64,000 nucleotides of DNA from Ilyonectria destructans (taxonomy: Eukaryota; Ascomycota; Sordariomycetes; Hypocreales; Nectriaceae): the NCBI GenBank assembly GCA_020740775.1, contig JAHEWK010000008.1, forward strand, positions 3,100,001 to 3,164,000, written 5' to 3'. The notes below the pieces were generated by a model. It was not told the origin of the DNA, made no database searches, and saw only the letters and a program-made list of their open reading frames with translations. The translations under genes were made by a program, and so were the position numbers. Every line of letters begins with the position of its first letter. The first letter of the stretch is position 1. Positions 21,851-31,738 of the stretch are shown in pieces.

Positions 21851-22675
21851 AACGGTGAGTTCGCGCCACCCCGAGCTCCCCGTTCCTGGAGCAAAGCATC
21901 AAACCTTGTAGGTGGCGCGGTTCAATGCAGTGGCGCCCAGCATGTCACCGCGCCTCACAAACATACAGCCAGTCTAGCTCCACGGAGGTCTTGACAATGA
22001 AATGGCTTGATTCCTGGCGAAAGGGCTGAAACCAGTGATAAGCCGTCGTCATCTGCTATTCATTGTCACGACGGGCGACTTGCTCAGTCAGTGGCCAATG
22101 TAGATTGTGAGGGTGTGGGCTAAAGTTTGAATTAGCCCACAAGAGCTTAGATTTAGGCTAGGCCAACGCTAAGGGATCGAATGCCCACTATTAATTACCA
22201 TGCTGGCGGATTCCCCCACAAATAGGCGATGTGGGTGGCATCCCTTAGTCGCTCGGCTGTCGACGATCCGTTGGGCTGGATACACTATGAGTCCGAGCGT
22301 ACGTCAGGGAGCGGGAGGAAACGGGAACTCAATGCCGAGATGGCTTGGATGAATGGTTTGGCTTCGGCACTTTGATGATGAGGCTTCCTGGTGTAGGAAG
22401 CGTTGGTGTGGGACAATGAAGAGGAGAGACACATCTCACGCGTCTTTTGGGAGTGCGATCGTCAAATGCGTCCTTCTAGATGGCCCCTCGTCCAAGTTGC
22501 AAATCTCCAGGGGCTTGATCTAGAAGAAGCAAGTTAACGCCGTCGAGACATGTAAGGAATGTCCAAAGAAAGACCGCGGCTCGGCTCACTCCGAGCCTTC
22601 ACGCGCGAAGGTCCTCTTCTTTCTAAACCGTTACTTCAATGTTGGGGTACTACTTTTCATATAGTACAGCGAACT
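21851..22675. other. Intergenic stretch
   Basis: No coding or RNA feature recognised; it leads into the small inverted-repeat element. Confidence 0.4.
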
Positions 22676-22826
22676 TACCGTATTCTCTCAACAAATTGCC
22701 ACAGCTTAGCATCGATACAGATCACATGCTGCCGACGGAGCTTGCTGAAGTAATACACTTGTCACTCGATGAGAAGCCCATACGTGGCGACGCTAGAGTG
22801 TGCCAATGTGTTGGGAGAATACGGTA
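22676..22826. mobile_element. Short TA-flanked inverted-repeat element (Tc1/mariner-type MITE candidate)
   Basis: A 147 bp segment (22678-22824) begins CCGTATTCTCTCAACA and ends with the complement of CCGTATTCTCCCAACA. The 16-bp terminal inverted repeats match at 15 positions. Both ends are flanked by TA (22676-22677 and 22825-22826), the target duplication left by Tc1/mariner transposases. It has no coding capacity. Confidence 0.6.
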
Positions 22827-23507
22827 CTTCTAGAGACGCACTAGCAAATAGTCAAACCCTATTCCGGGGCCGCTTTCAGGATCGAGGCTCACCCTTGCCT
22901 CCGGGTAGAGAGGCCGAGATGCCGCGCTGCACCTCGACGCCGTGCTGAATCCTTGCGCTTCAAGGCTCTCACTAGCCGTATCCCTTGAAGGTCTCAAGGT
23001 CTCAAGTTGAAATCGCCATCCGGTTCTTTCCAAGTGGCTTCCCTCCCTCTGCACCTTGGCATTGGCTGCTTGCCCCGGGAGCGAGTCAGCGTGACTGACT
23101 GGTGGCTTCCGAGCCCGCAGCCCACCCCATCTCTCGTCACCTTTCGAAAGCGGACACACAACAGTAGCCTCTCTGACACTGAACCCCGAACCCAGATGCA
23201 GCGACGCTCCCGGCTCCCGCCAACCAAGGCTTGAGGAACAAGTCTAGACGCCTACGAGTCAAGACCCTGCGTGCAGTAGACCCTGAGCTAGAGGCGTACA
23301 ACTGCAACGACAATAGGAGCACAGCCGAGTGCGTGGCTCGTAACGATCGACCGTTATCTAGGCCCGAAAAGCCGCCTTGCTCTGTGCTTCTTCTTCCTGT
23401 CTTCAAACAGATGCCGTCCTTTCGCTGCCTCTCACTTTTTTGGGCAACCTTTCATTATTATTAATCCATTCCATTACCAAGCAAGAAATATCGCCTTGCA
23501 ACCTCCA
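22827..23507. promoter_or_regulatory. Upstream region of the DUF7703-type gene
   Basis: About 0.68 kb without a supported gene. A pyrimidine-rich stretch near 23380-23450 precedes the start and may be the core promoter/5' UTR. Confidence 0.35.
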
Positions 23508-24638
23508 ATGGCAATTTGGATGAATGCTCGCGGCTTCGGTTCCGGGGCTGAAGGCAACTCCCAAACATCCATGACCATCATCATCGTCTTCCTTGCAATT
23601 TCCTTTTACAATGTCATCGATCTCAATTTCATCATCTGGGGGACGTTTAAACGTTATGCCGGTCTGTACTTTTGGACCTTCCTCATCGCCACTTGGGGCA
23701 TTCCCTTGTACTGTGCGGGCTTCCTCATCAAGTACTTCGGGTCCACGTCGCTGGGTTACCTTTCTTGCACGTTGATTGTGACTGGCTGGGTGTGCATGGT
23801 CACTGGCCAGTCAATGGTGCTTTGGTCCCGGCTGCATTTGGTGCTGCGGAACCGAAAACGTCTCAGGCTGATCTTATGGATGATCATCACTGACGCAATT
23901 ATTTGCCATGGCACTATCATCCCCATGGTTTATGGTTCATTCTCTAGTAGCCCTGAGATGTGGCAGAAGCCCTATTCTATTATGGAAAAGATCCAGGTGA
24001 CCATCTTCTTCCTCCAAGAAATCATTTTATCCAGTTTCTACATAATCGAAACGGTCAAGTTGATGAGGCTCGAACGGTCTATCGGGAACACCAAGCCGAT
24101 TCACCGTTTGATGAAGCACCTTGTCCTTGTCAACATCCTCATCATCCTCCTCGATAGCACCATCCTCGGTCTTGAGTATGCGAACCAATACGAGTATCAG
24201 ACATCGTACAAGTCCTTTGTCTACAGCACAAAGCTGAAACTGGAGTTCACCATCCTAAATCGTCTCGTCGAAATGACGACCGGAGGCAAGAACGCCAGCT
24301 CTGGCCCACGAAGTCGAAGCCATAACACAGTCAATAACACCGATATCCCTCTGGAAACCTTTGACGGCGAAGCAGGCAGCAAGACTACAAACGTCTCATG
24401 TCAAGTATATGCTGTGGCAGGAAGCGAGCGTTCCAATAACGGAGCACAGATATCGCCGACTCGGAATGACAATAGGGTCATGATGACGACTGAGATTATT
24501 CTCCACCGGGAGGAAAGAGAGGATGTTGAGACGGGGAGCAGAAAGTCATCGGTCAACTCAACGACTGGAGCAGCGAAGGCATATGACGGGGAGTCGAAGG
24601 CATCTTCCGAAGTCCATCTGGCAACTCGCGGTTTCTAA
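23508..24638 (+). CDS. Seven-TM fungal integral membrane protein (DUF7703-like)
   Basis: An intronless frame. The longest open frame starts at TTG 23496, but the first ATG is 23508 (MAIWMNARGFGSG), giving 376 residues. Membrane segments are visible at IIIVFLAISFYNVIDLNFII, FWTFLIATWGIPLYCAGFLI, LSCTLIVTGWVCMVTGQSMV, LILWMIITDAIICHG, TIFFLQEIILSSFYIIETV and LVLVNILIILLDSTILGLEY. The loop LWSRLHLV and the segment SFVYSTKLKLEFTILNRLVE are typical of this uncharacterised ascomycete family. A polar tail of about 110 residues carries many Ser/Asn and acidic residues. Topology is receptor-like, but no ligand or partner can be named. Confidence 0.8.
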   Translation: MAIWMNARGFGSGAEGNSQTSMTIIIVFLAISFYNVIDLNFIIWGTFKRYAGLYFWTFLIATWGIPLYCAGFLIKYFGSTSLGYLSCTLIVTGWVCMVTGQSMVLWSRLHLVLRNRKRLRLILWMIITDAIICHGTIIPMVYGSFSSSPEMWQKPYSIMEKIQVTIFFLQEIILSSFYIIETVKLMRLERSIGNTKPIHRLMKHLVLVNILIILLDSTILGLEYANQYEYQTSYKSFVYSTKLKLEFTILNRLVEMTTGGKNASSGPRSRSHNTVNNTDIPLETFDGEAGSKTTNVSCQVYAVAGSERSNNGAQISPTRNDNRVMMTTEIILHREEREDVETGSRKSSVNSTTGAAKAYDGESKASSEVHLATRGF

Positions 24639-25309
24639 GAGGACAGAATGCGGTTTCTTTACTGGCGAATACGCTCTAATTCTATCGTCTACCTACTATA
24701 ACTATTTTCTTTTTAGATGCATGTTGTTAATATATGGTCTGACGCTGGTATTCAATGCATCGCACAGACATAAGCTGACGTTGGCATTCAATGCGTAATC
24801 TCCACACCCCAACTCGTTTGTGTAGGTTGGTGGGAAACTTTCTTTTGAAGGAAGATTGTCACCAGCCATTCAGGTGAGTTAACAGAGTTTTTGCAGTATC
24901 AGTCCGCCCAAGAACCGAACGTCTTCCCCCTTCTTTCACCCGCTATATCATCACATTGCATTGTACCGAGTATACGTGTGTCAGGAATGGACCAGTCGCA
25001 TCTCGCCCACTGATCTGTCGCTTATGCGACGGGCCGTCGGCGCTCGTGAGTGACGAGCACTAGCCACGACTCCATGTTCCCCTCACACGCTTGTACCAAT
25101 CGCGGTTGGCATGGACCGGTCTGGAACGAGGCAGCGTAAGCCGACTCGGGGCTTTGACGCCCTAGCGGTTCAGCTTGATGACAACTAAGTTAAGCCCGTA
25201 AGACGTGGGAGAAATTTGCGGCACATAAGGAGATGGAATCCTGAATTGTAGGCTCATGGTCAATCTGCCAAAAGTACACGTCTAACAATTGCAAGGACGG
25301 AAGGTCAAC
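24639..25309. other. Intergenic stretch
   Basis: About 0.67 kb between two plus-strand genes. A short repeated phrase (CTGACG-GGCATTCAATGC type) occurs twice at about 24738-24796. Nothing else recognised. Confidence 0.4.
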
Positions 25310-26471
25310 ATGGTCGACTCAACCGCAGCGCCAGAGCCAAAGCGTGAAATGAAGGTCCTCGCGCTGGGCCTCCCTCGCACAGGATCCGCCTCCATCGCCG
25401 ACGCGCTGACGATCTTGGGCTACGAGAATGTGCACCACGGCATTAGGGCCATCGACTCGGTGGACGACTGGAAGGTCATCAACCGTGCGGCGGACGCGAC
25501 ATTCCCGGTTCTGCCCACCTACAGTGGAAAGCCGTTTACTCGAGACGAGTGGGACGAGTTGTACGGCTCCTGTGAGGCAGGTACCGACATGGCTGCGTTA
25601 TTTGCGACGCAGCTTATCCAGGTGTATCCCGAAGCCAAGGTGCTCTTAGTCGTGCGGGACTTTGACTCGTGGTATAAAAGCTACAACAGCGTCTTTGATG
25701 AGCTTTGGAGCTTTAGAGCCGACCTGGCCATCGACTACGCCGAGCCATTGATCGGATACGAGACTGTCACATGTATCAGGGATATCGTATGTATCGGGAT
25801 ATCGGATTTCTGCGGTTATGACGGAAGTGAAGCTTTTCCTCTGTCATCATAGGCGTCCATCGCCACCTGCCTCGTAACCGGCCTCGTCATCAGAATAAGC
25901 CCTAGGCCTAGCTTTTCCTTGATTTTATCAATAGCTAGTTGAAGCCAAAGACTCCGAAGAATCCGGAACCTCTCGGCTGTCCGAGGTCATCCGAGGTCAT
26001 CATCACTGTCTTCATCTATAAGACTGACCTCAAAAGACCCTCTATTAGATAGGAAGAATACCAAGAGCTTCTCGCACATATGATCATTTCCATCCACTAG
26101 ATGCAACAGAGACGGGCGTCGCCTCCCGTAAAGCAATCCTCGGTTTCTTCGAGGCCAAGAATGTAAATGAGGCGCGGAAAAACGCGCGGATGGTGTACGA
26201 TCGACACTACCGCCAACTCCAGGAGATGGTACCGCCAGAGAAGCTGCTGGTGTATCGCATGGGAGAAGGATGGGAGCCCATATGCGAGTTCCTCGACAAG
26301 CCGGTGCCAGACCTCGAGTTCCCTCGGGTCAATGAGGCGGCGGCGCTCAAAGAGAAGATGGCGAAAAAGATCAAGTCGCATATAACCAAGGCGGCGATGG
26401 TGTTGATGCCCTGGGCTGTGGGCGTAGTTGCTCTCGGAGTGGGATTGTGGACAGTGACGAGGAGAAATTAG
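25310..26471 (+). CDS. P-loop sulfotransferase-like protein; intron contains a dispersed repeat
   Basis: The start ATG 25310 gives MVDSTAAPEPKREMKVLALG, followed by LPRTGSASIADALTILGYENVHHG. This is the PAPS-binding P-loop region of fungal sulfotransferase-4-type proteins (often annotated NAD-dependent epimerase-like). YPEAKVLLVVRDFDSWYKS is the second family block. The last exon (26101-26471) has SRKAILGFFEAKN, YDRHYRQLQEMVPPEKLLVY, GEGWEPICEFLDKPVPDLEFPRVNE and a C-terminal TM anchor (AAMVLMPWAVGVVALGVGLW). The roughly 330 bp between exons opens with GTATCA (25773) or GTATGT (25787) and ends CCACTAG (26100). Only the first donor keeps phase. A dispersed repeat occupies 25928-26109 and overlaps the acceptor and the first bases of the last exon. 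Whether a full protein is made is therefore uncertain. Confidence 0.7.
25928..26109 (-). repeat. Dispersed repeat copy A (inside sulfotransferase intron)
   Basis: About 182 bp matching 57778-57956 in opposite orientation at roughly 80 percent identity by eye. It is read on the minus strand from CTGTTGCATCTAG to AGCTATTGA and includes the block GATGACCTCGGATGACCTCG, which is identical in both copies. No terminal inverted repeats or target duplication were found. It covers the 3' splice site of the host gene. Confidence 0.75.
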
Positions 26472-27259
26472 TTGCTGGGATGGATAGTCTATTGGGATTG
26501 AAAGATGAACGAGTAGAATATTTCACTAAAAGATCGCGTAATGGGAACGTGGTTCAAGGAGGTGAGTACAGGCGGTGTATCACGGGAACAAGGAGCGTCA
26601 CGCTGTATGGTCGATGGGAAATGACAATCTGATGTTCAAACTTAGTGTTTAAATTTCCTGGTTTGACCTGAAATGTATTCAGGTTATTGTGCAGACCGAA
26701 CCGTCAAGGCATTGCTGGCCAAATTGACGAACTCACATCTGCTCACTGACAAGGTTTTCCACAAGCTCAACAAGATGGAAGTTTGGTATAGCCCATCCCA
26801 AGATATAAAACAAATGGCTCTCCCGGGTATCTTTGCTCTCAAGCATACAAAAGGTGTTTTAGCCATTACAAGGACTCGCCACAAAGCACCATTTTGCCCT
26901 GTTACCGCCAGAGATATGCTTGGAGGTATTCCGACACCTCGACTTCACCGCCATGATGCAGGTAATCGGTGCATCGCCGACCATGCTCACACAATATCAA
27001 GCGTCCAAGATTTCCATTACCCAGTATTTACCATCGGCCCCTTCATCCTAAAATCACCCCGAAGAAAGCCATGACAATGACGACACAAGAGAAACAAGCT
27101 CAACAGTGCAGGAGCCAAAGCATATCCAGACTTCCCTTCTGCATCCAGAACTGAACACGGTCTCGTCTTCTTCACCTATTTAAATACTGGCGCTCGTCCC
27201 CCGTTCTCAAAGGCACAAGTCATTGACCTTTTCGCCTCCCTAGTCTTCACTTCCCGACC
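26472..27259. other. Intergenic stretch
   Basis: About 0.79 kb. A plus-strand frame at 26673-27074 has no family features. The last 80 bp contain TATTTAAATA (27177-27186), a plausible TATA element for the next gene. Confidence 0.4.
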
Positions 27260-27803
27260 ATGAAGGAAGCCTATTGCGCCGAACCCCCCGTAGAAGCCTA
27301 TCGTTGGGATGCAGTCCTTTGGCATTGGACTCATTCGGCTTTAGTCCATGCAACCCATCTTCGCCCATCTTTGCCCATGTCTCTTAGAGTACCTACACGA
27401 ACGGAAGTTCAAGTTCAAGACCGACTTTCGACCCCACGCCAGGTACATCTAGTAGACTTTCTTGGCGATGATACTCTAAATTGTCTGGTCAGAGGCCATA
27501 AAAGATGGGAGCACACAGCCCCAGGAAGTTGAAAACGCAGCTAGGTACTGGGGTACGAGACCACGATATATGGAGGACAACCAGCTGCGAGGATTCACCC
27601 TTGTGGTGAGCCGCTTCGCCCATGACATCTTGGAATCGGATACAGAGGATGTACCAAGCACCCAAGGGGCAGAATTCGATGCAATAGCCATCATGATCTG
27701 CGATTCCATTATGAAGTGGTCAAAGGTCAGCGAAGAGGACGAAGTTTCGGACGAAGCAGTAGGGGAGGATGACCTGTCAGAGGACGAGGTGGTAGTAGAT
27801 TAA
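27260..27803 (+). CDS. Small acidic hypothetical protein
   Basis: ATG 27260 opens exon 1 (27260-27442), ending at a GTACAT donor. A 52 bp intron with an AG acceptor at 27494 leads into exon 2 (27495-27803), keeping frame for 163 residues. Exon 2 reads AIKDGSTQPQEVENAARYWG, then FTLVVSRFAHDILESDTEDV, and finishes in a very acidic tail (EEDEVSDEAVGEDDLSEDEV). A TATTTAAATA box lies about 75 bp upstream. No homologous family is recognised; support comes from splice signals, promoter position and coding-like composition. Confidence 0.45.
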
Positions 27804-27928
27804 AGTCTCCAGGATCATTCTCGCCGGATTAAAGGAGTTGATAGAAGAAGAGGCTTCGTTGAGGGGGCTGAAGGCCTTTCTTGCTCCACGAAGTAGGAAT
27901 TTGCTGGCAAGTATTTGACTAAAACCGC

Positions 27929-29884
27929 TCATCTCAAAACAAAATCTCTTATATCCAGCTTTCGATCCACCAATAGCTCCAGATTCTCCTTGATCTTGTC
28001 CTCGAACAGCTCCCCGTCCATGATTCCATGCATATATGCCTCGCCGACAATAACGAATTCCTCCTGACCCTCCAGTCCCGTCTCCAGCCGCCGTAAAATA
28101 GTCGCAACGTGCGACCCAAGCAACACCGAAACAACGTCTCCGAGCTCCATTTCGGCCGGCCCGAGTCCCATGAAGCCACCGCGCCCTGTGATGAAGAAAC
28201 GCCGGTTCTCAGCAGCCAGTTGGAATGCTTGCTCAAGCTGTGCCGTGTATGCCCTCTGTCGCTCGAGCGCCCGTTCCCCTGCCCCTTCCTCGTGCGCCTC
28301 TCTTGCTGCGGCTCTTTCTGCAGATTCAGGCCCGTCGTCGGAATCTGAATCGGATTCCGAGTCCGAGAACAGGTCAACTGTGGGTGTCCGTCCCACGCGG
28401 ATTGTGGTTGTAAAGCCCTGTTGGATAGTTACGCCAGACGCACAGCGAAAACTGCCATCGCGAGGAATTTCTTCTCCTTCCCTACCGGGCGTACCGTCAG
28501 GGTGGAAGCGGGATGTGAGAATTGCTAGCTCACGCCAACGGCCAAGGATACCCTTGAGAACGTCCGAGTCGCCAACGTATGGTGCGCCCAGGCCCTCAAT
28601 GGTTGTGACGGAGATGCCGCGGACGAGAACGGCATCATCGCCGTCTAAAGGTCTGATGAGATCTCCAAAGTATGGAACTTTGCCAGATGCATGGTGTATG
28701 CGGCCCCAGGCGTCGACATCTATGATGGGGTTGTTGTTCCTCCGAACAGTCCAGTCAGGAGCCCATGAGGGGAGACCGTTAAGTCGCTGCGGGTTCTGGC
28801 ATGCTGCGAGTATATCAAGGCTGTGGGAGTTTCGCGCGATATGCTTGACGGCACCGGTATATACATCGGCGAATGACCTTTTGTAGTCGACGCGCAGCTC
28901 GTGGGAAGAAGGAGGTGGCGGTGGATACTCGGCCGTGTTTTCATCCTTACACACGCCGAGCACAGCAAAGACTTTGTCAAGAGGATCAGTGGCCAGGGCC
29001 CTACGACGCGTCTGCAGAGCCTCTGCAAAGGTAAGCGGGCTGAGAGGTCGCTGCTGGCGGAACAGGACAAAGTTGTAGAGATCTAGATACTGGGCAATGA
29101 AGACTCGCATTCCTCTGTTATGGCGCGCAAGCAGTGTAGCCTCGAGTTCATTGATGGTGTGCGCCATGGTCTCAAACGCAGCCCAGGAGACTGACTGTCT
29201 CCCGCAATGGACAATCGCCGTTGGCGCGCATAGAATCTCTTGGAATATCCATGACCGACCCCACCAAGGCTTGCCCAGGATCTCGAGAGCCACCGTCAAC
29301 CACAAGTCGTCTTTGGATGCCGTCTCGAAAATCCATTTTAGAAGCCTCTCACCATCATTGCTCTTAGTGACTCGGTCGTGAAAATCTTGCACAAACTTGA
29401 GCCCTCTGTCTGTCAGTGCGGTGCTGGGACCGAAGAAGATGACGACTTGACTGCACTCCTCATAGATGAAGCGCATGAGCATGACCTGCGAAGCTCGCTC
29501 ATCCAAGTCTTGCTGGTTAATGCACAAAGCATCGACCCATAAGATTCGTTTCTTTGTGCGAGATCTGAGAGCAAGCAGAGCGGCATGCAGATTCCTTGTC
29601 ACTGCTGCGTCCCGATTATTGAGCTTGATGGCAATCGGATTACCGGGGTCGCCCCAGACGTACGACAGGGCTTCATATGCCGGACGACTGTTTATTGCGG
29701 CTTCTGGGGGGTAAACTAAGTGCTCGCCAGGAAACGTCTCGGCTGGGTTGAGGTTTGCAGTCAGCAGTTCGCATTTGATAGACGAGCTGCTTCGGAGGGC
29801 TGGTAGAAGAGAGAGGAGACGGATCTGTCGGGTTGAGGTGTCCAACCTGGAGTAGGTTGAAGAAGGGACAGAGTGGGACGCCAT
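27929..29884 (-). CDS. HET-domain (heterokaryon incompatibility) protein
   Basis: An intronless frame. ATG 29884 (MASHSVPSSTYSRLDTSTRQ) is preferred over the upstream ATG 30034, whose 50-residue extension is hydrophobic and unlike the family. The product has about 651 residues. HET-domain blocks are in order: IRLLSLLPA, YEALSYVWGDPGN, LHAALLALRSRTKKRILWVD ALCINQQDLDERASQV, EECSQVVIFFGPST, and later KPWWGRSWIFQEILC and ATDPLDKVFAVLGVCKDE. The C-terminal half has an acidic stretch (DSESDSDSDDGPES) and ends in FITGRGGFMGLGPAEMELGD, typical of large HET proteins. Such proteins trigger or tune allorecognition cell death. Whether this one segregates as an incompatibility locus cannot be told from one allele. 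Confidence 0.92.
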   Translation of the reverse strand: MASHSVPSSTYSRLDTSTRQIRLLSLLPALRSSSSIKCELLTANLNPAETFPGEHLVYPPEAAINSRPAYEALSYVWGDPGNPIAIKLNNRDAAVTRNLHAALLALRSRTKKRILWVDALCINQQDLDERASQVMLMRFIYEECSQVVIFFGPSTALTDRGLKFVQDFHDRVTKSNDGERLLKWIFETASKDDLWLTVALEILGKPWWGRSWIFQEILCAPTAIVHCGRQSVSWAAFETMAHTINELEATLLARHNRGMRVFIAQYLDLYNFVLFRQQRPLSPLTFAEALQTRRRALATDPLDKVFAVLGVCKDENTAEYPPPPPSSHELRVDYKRSFADVYTGAVKHIARNSHSLDILAACQNPQRLNGLPSWAPDWTVRRNNNPIIDVDAWGRIHHASGKVPYFGDLIRPLDGDDAVLVRGISVTTIEGLGAPYVGDSDVLKGILGRWRELAILTSRFHPDGTPGREGEEIPRDGSFRCASGVTIQQGFTTTIRVGRTPTVDLFSDSESDSDSDDGPESAERAAAREAHEEGAGERALERQRAYTAQLEQAFQLAAENRRFFITGRGGFMGLGPAEMELGDVVSVLLGSHVATILRRLETGLEGQEEFVIVGEAYMHGIMDGELFEDKIKENLELLVDRKLDIRDFVLR

Positions 29885-30373
29885 TCTAGGACATGAAGCT
29901 ATTGTTAAGTAGGCAGTTGACAATAAACCAAGTGAGGCAATTTGGAATGAAAAGATAGCGTTGAATTTATGCGGCTGAGGATGGTATTGTGCTAGCCGAA
30001 AACCGAAAAGTACAAAGATACATCTGAAATACATACCTAAGCAGCCGCGCCATACCTAATATATCTCAACAGCGGGATTAATTCATCCCTAGATCTAATA
30101 ATGACTCCAAAAAGTTATATAGCTATAAAAACTGCTATAGAATAGACTCTATAGAGCTTTATTTTAAACCGAAATTGAACCTTTTCTAATTATATCTGTA
30201 TAGTAACCTACTCATAAAAATTAGATATACTTTCTTTTATAAAGTACTAAGAAGATATAGAGGTACTAAGAAATTTTATTAGCAATAATAGGAAGAGTAT
30301 CCATGAGCTTCTAACTGCATTCTAATGTCTAAGAATAGAAGCAAGAAGAGCTAATTATGAGTACTGCAAAAGG
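29885..30373. other. AT-rich block, probably degraded repeat
   Basis: From about 30060 the sequence is dominated by TATA/TAGA-type words and carries stops in all frames, as in RIP-decayed repeats elsewhere in the window. No gene. Confidence 0.45.
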
Positions 30374-30643
30374 AATATCCCAGGATTCAGAGGCCGCTGG
30401 GCCAGACGAAGGGCAAATACACACCTGCAAACCTGGACAAGGCTGGTAACGAGATCACTAGCACAGACCCGACGACGACGCGGAGCCCCTAGGGGTAGCA
30501 GAGCGAAACCGCAGCGGGGTTTCCATCCTAGAGCTAGAAATAGCTATCAGGTTTTCCCCTGCTGAATTAGATGTAGGAGTTCTATAGGCCTAGATATAGG
30601 TAGAATAGCGTATACTAAATAAATAAATAAATATCCCAGGATT
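30374..30643 (+). mobile_element. Retroposon insertion (SINE or 5'-truncated LINE) with target-site duplication
   Basis: The 14-mer AATATCCCAGGATT occurs at 30374-30387 and again at 30630-30643. It flanks a 242 bp body that ends in a (TAAA)n tail (TAAATAAATAAATAAAT, about 30615-30632). Target duplication plus an A-rich simple tail is the mark of target-primed reverse transcription. The body has no open frame and is GC-richer than its surroundings. Confidence 0.75.
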
Positions 30644-30794
30644 GCGTTTGCGCAGAACAGCGACTGGGACTGTTATAATAGGCTGAGAAGCAGTACCCAA
30701 TCATTCTCTGCACGCGTCAATTTGATGCACAACGGCATACTTTCTAATCAAGATGCGGGGAACGAACTGGTTTGTATCGCTACTCACTGGGCGA

Positions 30795-31189
30795 GCGATA
30801 CGTGCCCAAAGCCATCGAAAGGCCATCGACAGGCAGGGTATGCTAGGGTCATTCGTCAGGCACGGGCTCAATCAGAAAGAGGCTGAGTCGGAGTCTCTGC
30901 TGTAAATGTAGGTATCGCGCCACCCTTGGCTGAGCGTGTTGTCTGTCTCACGGCCGCTAGCATAGCGGGCTCCGATACGACTGCGTCGGCTCTTCGCGCA
31001 ATCATGGTCCATGTCATCACAAGCCCAGATATCTACAGGCATCTTCAGGCCGAGATTGACATCGCGGTTGCCAACGGGCGTGTCTCGTTCCCCGTCGCCG
31101 ATGCAGAAGCCCGAAAGTTTCCACCCCTGCAGGCCTGTATTAAGGAAGGGTTCCGCATGTGGCCCCCCATCACTAGACTCATGCCTTGA
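30795..31189 (+). pseudogene. Cytochrome P450 relic (I-helix to K-helix)
   Basis: The frame DRQGMLGSFVRHGLNQKEAE at about 30829 runs to a TAA near 30901-30904, where family members continue LLQ. After an intron-like gap it resumes with SIAGSDTTASALRAIMVHVI, the oxygen-binding I-helix motif. YRHLQAEID and ACIKEGFRMWPPITRLMP follow, holding the K-helix ExxR. It stops at 31187-31189, and the heme-binding Cys region is absent. The TAA fits a CAA-to-TAA change. Only about 130 residues remain of an enzyme of about 500. Confidence 0.8.
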
Positions 31190-31738
31190 ATCTCTAAGAG
31201 TGCTGCTGTTCCCATCACCCGGGACTCATCACGCCAACCCATCACGACAACTCAAGTAAACCTTATGCGTCCGGAGCGTGAGAAGGAGTTTCTTTTCTTC
31301 TCTCAGCGACGCTGCTGCCAGCCCTTCACATGTTGTCCTCGGCCATGGCATTCCATCTCGGCACCTCCCACCAACCCTAGGGGAAGCGGAGGTAGATCTA
31401 TCTTTTGTGCCTGGTTGACATATCTGGATCGTCGTCATCAGGTCAGGCTTACCAACCCAACCCACCCATGGAGAACCCCACAATCCCCAATAATGTGGTT
31501 CACGCCCCGATCTTAGTTATAGGGGGTGGAATTGGCAGAAAACCTCCTCACAGGAAAGAGGGGGCCGAGGCACCCTAAATCATCAGAGATCAATATCATC
31601 ATCTTTGGCCTTGGTCACTATTATTGTCATTGCATTGGCCGTATCGGATTCAACACCCCTCACAGAAAAGAGAGGGCTACCGATACTGTCGCCTAAGGCT
31701 ATACCAGTTGTGACATTAAGTGCTGGCTCAAGCGAATC
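31190..31738. other. Intergenic stretch between P450 relic and esterase
   Basis: About 0.55 kb; short open frames only. It probably includes the 3' UTR of the esterase, which is on the opposite strand. Confidence 0.4.

Noticed and set aside
22830..23406. Overlapping frames on both strands upstream of the DUF7703-type gene
   Set aside because: No family features; probably promoter and 5' UTR sequence of normal GC content.
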